7,379 nucleotides of DNA, from NCBI GenBank assembly GCA_030622265.1, contig JAUXGG010000070.1, positions 1 to 7,379 on the forward strand, given 5' to 3'. The notes beneath the pieces are model-generated. The model searched no databases. It worked only from the letters and a program-made list of their open reading frames with translations, and had not been told where the DNA came from. Position numbers and translations under genes: made by a program. Numbering within the stretch: the first letter of the stretch is position 1; each line of letters begins with the position of its first letter. Source of the DNA: Candidatus Eiseniibacteriota bacterium. GTDB taxonomy: Bacteria > Arandabacterota > Arandabacteria > Arandabacterales > Arandabacteraceae. This document shows, one piece after another, positions 5,348 to 7,379 of this stretch.

Positions 5348-7379
5348 GCTGCCGGACCTCCCGGGTCAAGCGAAAGGCGGCGTCCCGAAGTGATCAGTAC
5401 CCCGATGAAGCCGAGGCCGGCAAGCGAAAGAAGCAGGCCTATGCGGAAGTATAGCGGTGTGTATCTTATCTTGACTGTGTGGCTACCCGGCCCCAGCCTG
5501 ATCGCCCGAAAAGCATAGTCCGCCCGGAGCATTTCCTCTTCGGAGCCACCGACGAACGCCCTCCAACCGGGATAGTAAACCTCTGAGAACACCAGGTAGC
5601 ACTCCTCCGCGGTCTCGACGGCGAACTCCATCCCGTTCGGCCCGTAAGCAAGCGTCTCGACTGATCCATCAACATCACCCTTGGTGATGATCTCGGGATC
5701 CTTGACCTCACCCGCCGCGGCATCAGGCTCCGCCTCATCAGGTGTCTCTTCTGACCCGGCCAGCAGCAGGACTTCGCCCGCGGGATCGAATTCCCCCGTC
5801 TTCATATAATCAAGCATCATCTCGTAGGAGTCAAAGAAACGCGGCCGGCCGACCAGGAATGCCCTCGGCAGATGATCCTCGTTCACGAGGGCGGCGGGCT
5901 GCCGCCATTTCCCCGTTCGCTCCCCTAAGGTTAAAACGTATTTGACATTCAAAAGGTCCAGGATTTTCGAGTCCAGCGCCTCCTCGTCGACCACGGGACC
6001 GATCCTGCGCCGGAGTGCGGCATTGCCGACACCGGTCACGGTAGAGTCCACCGCGCCCAGCACTTCCAGATAATGGTTGATGTTGAGCGCATCATAGCCG
6101 TGGACGTCGTCGAGCGAGAGAATGGTCGCCGTATTGGATGGTATGACGTCTCCCCTGAACTTCACAAACCTCCACTGGCCCTCGTCGGCCTTGAGAGCAT
6201 CCACCAGGGAGCTCTTGGGCATGATCCTCTCCGCCGGCTGCGTCACCTTGAATCCCATCCCGTTGGGAATGAGATCGAGCATGAGCACTCCCACCACCCC
6301 GGCGAAGAGAATACCCTTCCCGAACCTGGGCCAGCGCCTCAGGAGAACCAGCAATGAACTCAAGATCCCAAGCGCGATGAACCAGTAGACCTTGCGCGAG
6401 GCGAATTCAATGTATGCCTCCCTGGAGAGATCGCCTCCCACCACGGCGTGAATCAGGCTGAGGCCGGACGCGAATAGCCAGCCGGCCAGCGCGGCCACAA
6501 AGGCGAGGAAGCCAAGGCCTGTCAAGAGACTCCTCCTGGAAACGGAATCGGCCCTGAGTTCGTCCAGGCCGTATCCGGCCAGCACCGCCATCGAGACCAT
6601 GTAAACCACGATCACCCGGTCTATGCGTGAGAAGTTAAAGCCGGGAAGCAGGCGGTAGAACACCTCGAGAAGAGGTGATCCGAAAACCACCAGCAGGGCC
6701 AGGACCGGAAGCACGATGAAAGGAATGAGCCTCTTGCGCGGCCTGCTCAGCGCAACGAGCGCGAGCAGCAGGGGCAGCACTCCCACATATCCCGTGGTGC
6801 TCACATAGTTCTGCCTGAACGCGGGCTCGGATGCCACCTTCTTCAGGTTGGTGCTCAGGACTCCTATGTCCCGGGGATGCCCCAGTATGTCGGGAATGAA
6901 GTATTTGAGGGAGACCATCCGGTGGTGGGCGCTGCTCAAGACCATCTCGTAGGGCAGCACCTTTCTGAAGGAGAAGCGACTCAACTCATATGTCGGAAGG
7001 ATCTGAAATGCGCAAACCAGACAGGCCACACCCACGGCCAGAAGCACGGCCAACAGAATAGCAAGCCTCGCACGCCGGGGCCGCCGGGTAAGGAGAGCGA
7101 GCCTGATTAACATATAGCCCAGGAGGGTATAGATTATGATAAGCACGAGCTGGGGAAACCCTGCGAGCATGCAGAGTGACACGACCAGGCTCAGGAGCCC
7201 CACCCTCCGGAAGCTCGGCCGCTCGATGAGATGCTCCCCGAAGTAGAGGACCGCGGGCAGCCAGCTGGCGGTCGAGACAAAGGTGGGTTGGCCGTACCGG
7301 GTTACCATGAATCCGCAGAAGGTATAGGTAAGTGCGGTTACCACCGACGCCGGCGCGGACATCTTGAGTTTCCTTCCAA
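5344..7379 (-). CDS. YfhO-family GT-C-type membrane protein, N-terminus off the right edge
   Basis: The frame stays open to the window edge (GRKLK before the first ATG at 7362-7360). Alignment to the complete paralogue at 2733-316 puts that ATG at about its residue 143, so roughly 140 N-terminal residues, including the conserved first loop, are missing from view. Numbering from the 7362 ATG, QPTFVSTASWLP (25-36) matches the paralogue. About ten helices run to ~367. The soluble domain has DDVHGYDALNINHYLEVL (418-435), DLLNVKYVLT (469-478), LPRAFLVG (498-505) and YYPGWRAFVGG (596-606), and a last helix (~639-658) closes the protein. These are hallmarks of the YfhO family, closer to the classic pattern than in the paralogue. 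An acidic insert lies at ~537-558. It is the first gene of the operon seen here and overlaps the next by ATGA. Expected role: transfer of a lipid-linked sugar to a surface acceptor, by analogy with lipoteichoic acid glycosylation. Confidence 0.9.
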   Translation of the reverse strand, partial: GRKLKMSAPASVVTALTYTFCGFMVTRYGQPTFVSTASWLPAVLYFGEHLIERPSFRRVGLLSLVVSLCMLAGFPQLVLIIIYTLLGYMLIRLALLTRRPRRARLAILLAVLLAVGVACLVCAFQILPTYELSRFSFRKVLPYEMVLSSAHHRMVSLKYFIPDILGHPRDIGVLSTNLKKVASEPAFRQNYVSTTGYVGVLPLLLALVALSRPRKRLIPFIVLPVLALLVVFGSPLLEVFYRLLPGFNFSRIDRVIVVYMVSMAVLAGYGLDELRADSVSRRSLLTGLGFLAFVAALAGWLFASGLSLIHAVVGGDLSREAYIEFASRKVYWFIALGILSSLLVLLRRWPRFGKGILFAGVVGVLMLDLIPNGMGFKVTQPAERIMPKSSLVDALKADEGQWRFVKFRGDVIPSNTATILSLDDVHGYDALNINHYLEVLGAVDSTVTGVGNAALRRRIGPVVDEEALDSKILDLLNVKYVLTLGERTGKWRQPAALVNEDHLPRAFLVGRPRFFDSYEMMLDYMKTGEFDPAGEVLLLAGSEETPDEAEPDAAAGEVKDPEIITKGDVDGSVETLAYGPNGMEFAVETAEECYLVFSEVYYPGWRAFVGGSEEEMLRADYAFRAIRLGPGSHTVKIRYTPLYFRIGLLLSLAGLGFIGVLITSGRRLSLDPGGPAA
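5356..5361 (-). promoter_or_regulatory. Shine-Dalgarno site for the GT-C gene
   Basis: GGAGGT on the minus strand lies eight bases before the ATG at 5347-5345, inside the end of the preceding YfhO-family gene. It is the strongest ribosome binding site at any of the three gene junctions and confirms the ATGA-overlap start. Confidence 0.75.

Noticed and set aside
7360..7379. ATG at 7362-7360 with GGAAGG upstream as the true start of the right-hand YfhO gene
   Set aside because: Alignment to the complete paralogue places this ATG about 142 residues into the protein, and the frame stays open to the edge; the purine-rich stretch encodes GRK.

Overview
The window is GC-rich (roughly 60% by eye) and bacterial in style. 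It carries one tightly packed minus-strand operon, about 7360 to 316, of four large polytopic membrane proteins. Nothing fixes the phylum. The GC content, the GTG start, the 4-base gene overlaps and the families present would suit a GC-rich Gram-positive or a deep-branching environmental bacterium, but this is only a guess.

In transcription order (right to left) the operon holds: (1) a YfhO-family GT-C-type membrane protein whose first ~140 residues lie beyond the right edge; (2) a 547-residue GT-C/PMT-like glycosyltransferase candidate; (3) a 325-residue flippase-like protein of the LPG-synthase transmembrane (UPF0104) family; (4) a complete 805-residue second YfhO-family protein. All three junctions are 4-base overlaps (ATGA, ATGA, GTGA), so the genes are probably co-transcribed and translationally coupled. 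Together they look like a module that uses lipid-linked sugars on the outer face of the membrane to modify a surface polymer, glycolipid or glycoprotein. The cytoplasmic enzyme that would load the lipid carrier is not in the window. This role is inferred from families, not shown by the sequence.

The left 315 bases hold no intact gene. Directly against the stop codon of the last YfhO gene lies a ~120-base remnant of an IS3-family insertion sequence. It keeps the last ~29 codons of the transposase (beginning EPIGNIPPAEYE) and a terminal inverted repeat starting TGAACCGCCCC that closely resembles the IS6110 end. Beyond it come ~95 bases with no assigned function, then a 12-base tandem repeat array (eight full units) running off the left edge. 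The array would encode GEPG repeats on the minus strand or Pro/Gly/Ser repeats on the plus strand; which strand, if either, is translated cannot be settled here. No convincing promoter or intrinsic terminator is visible, and the operon promoter must lie to the right of the window.
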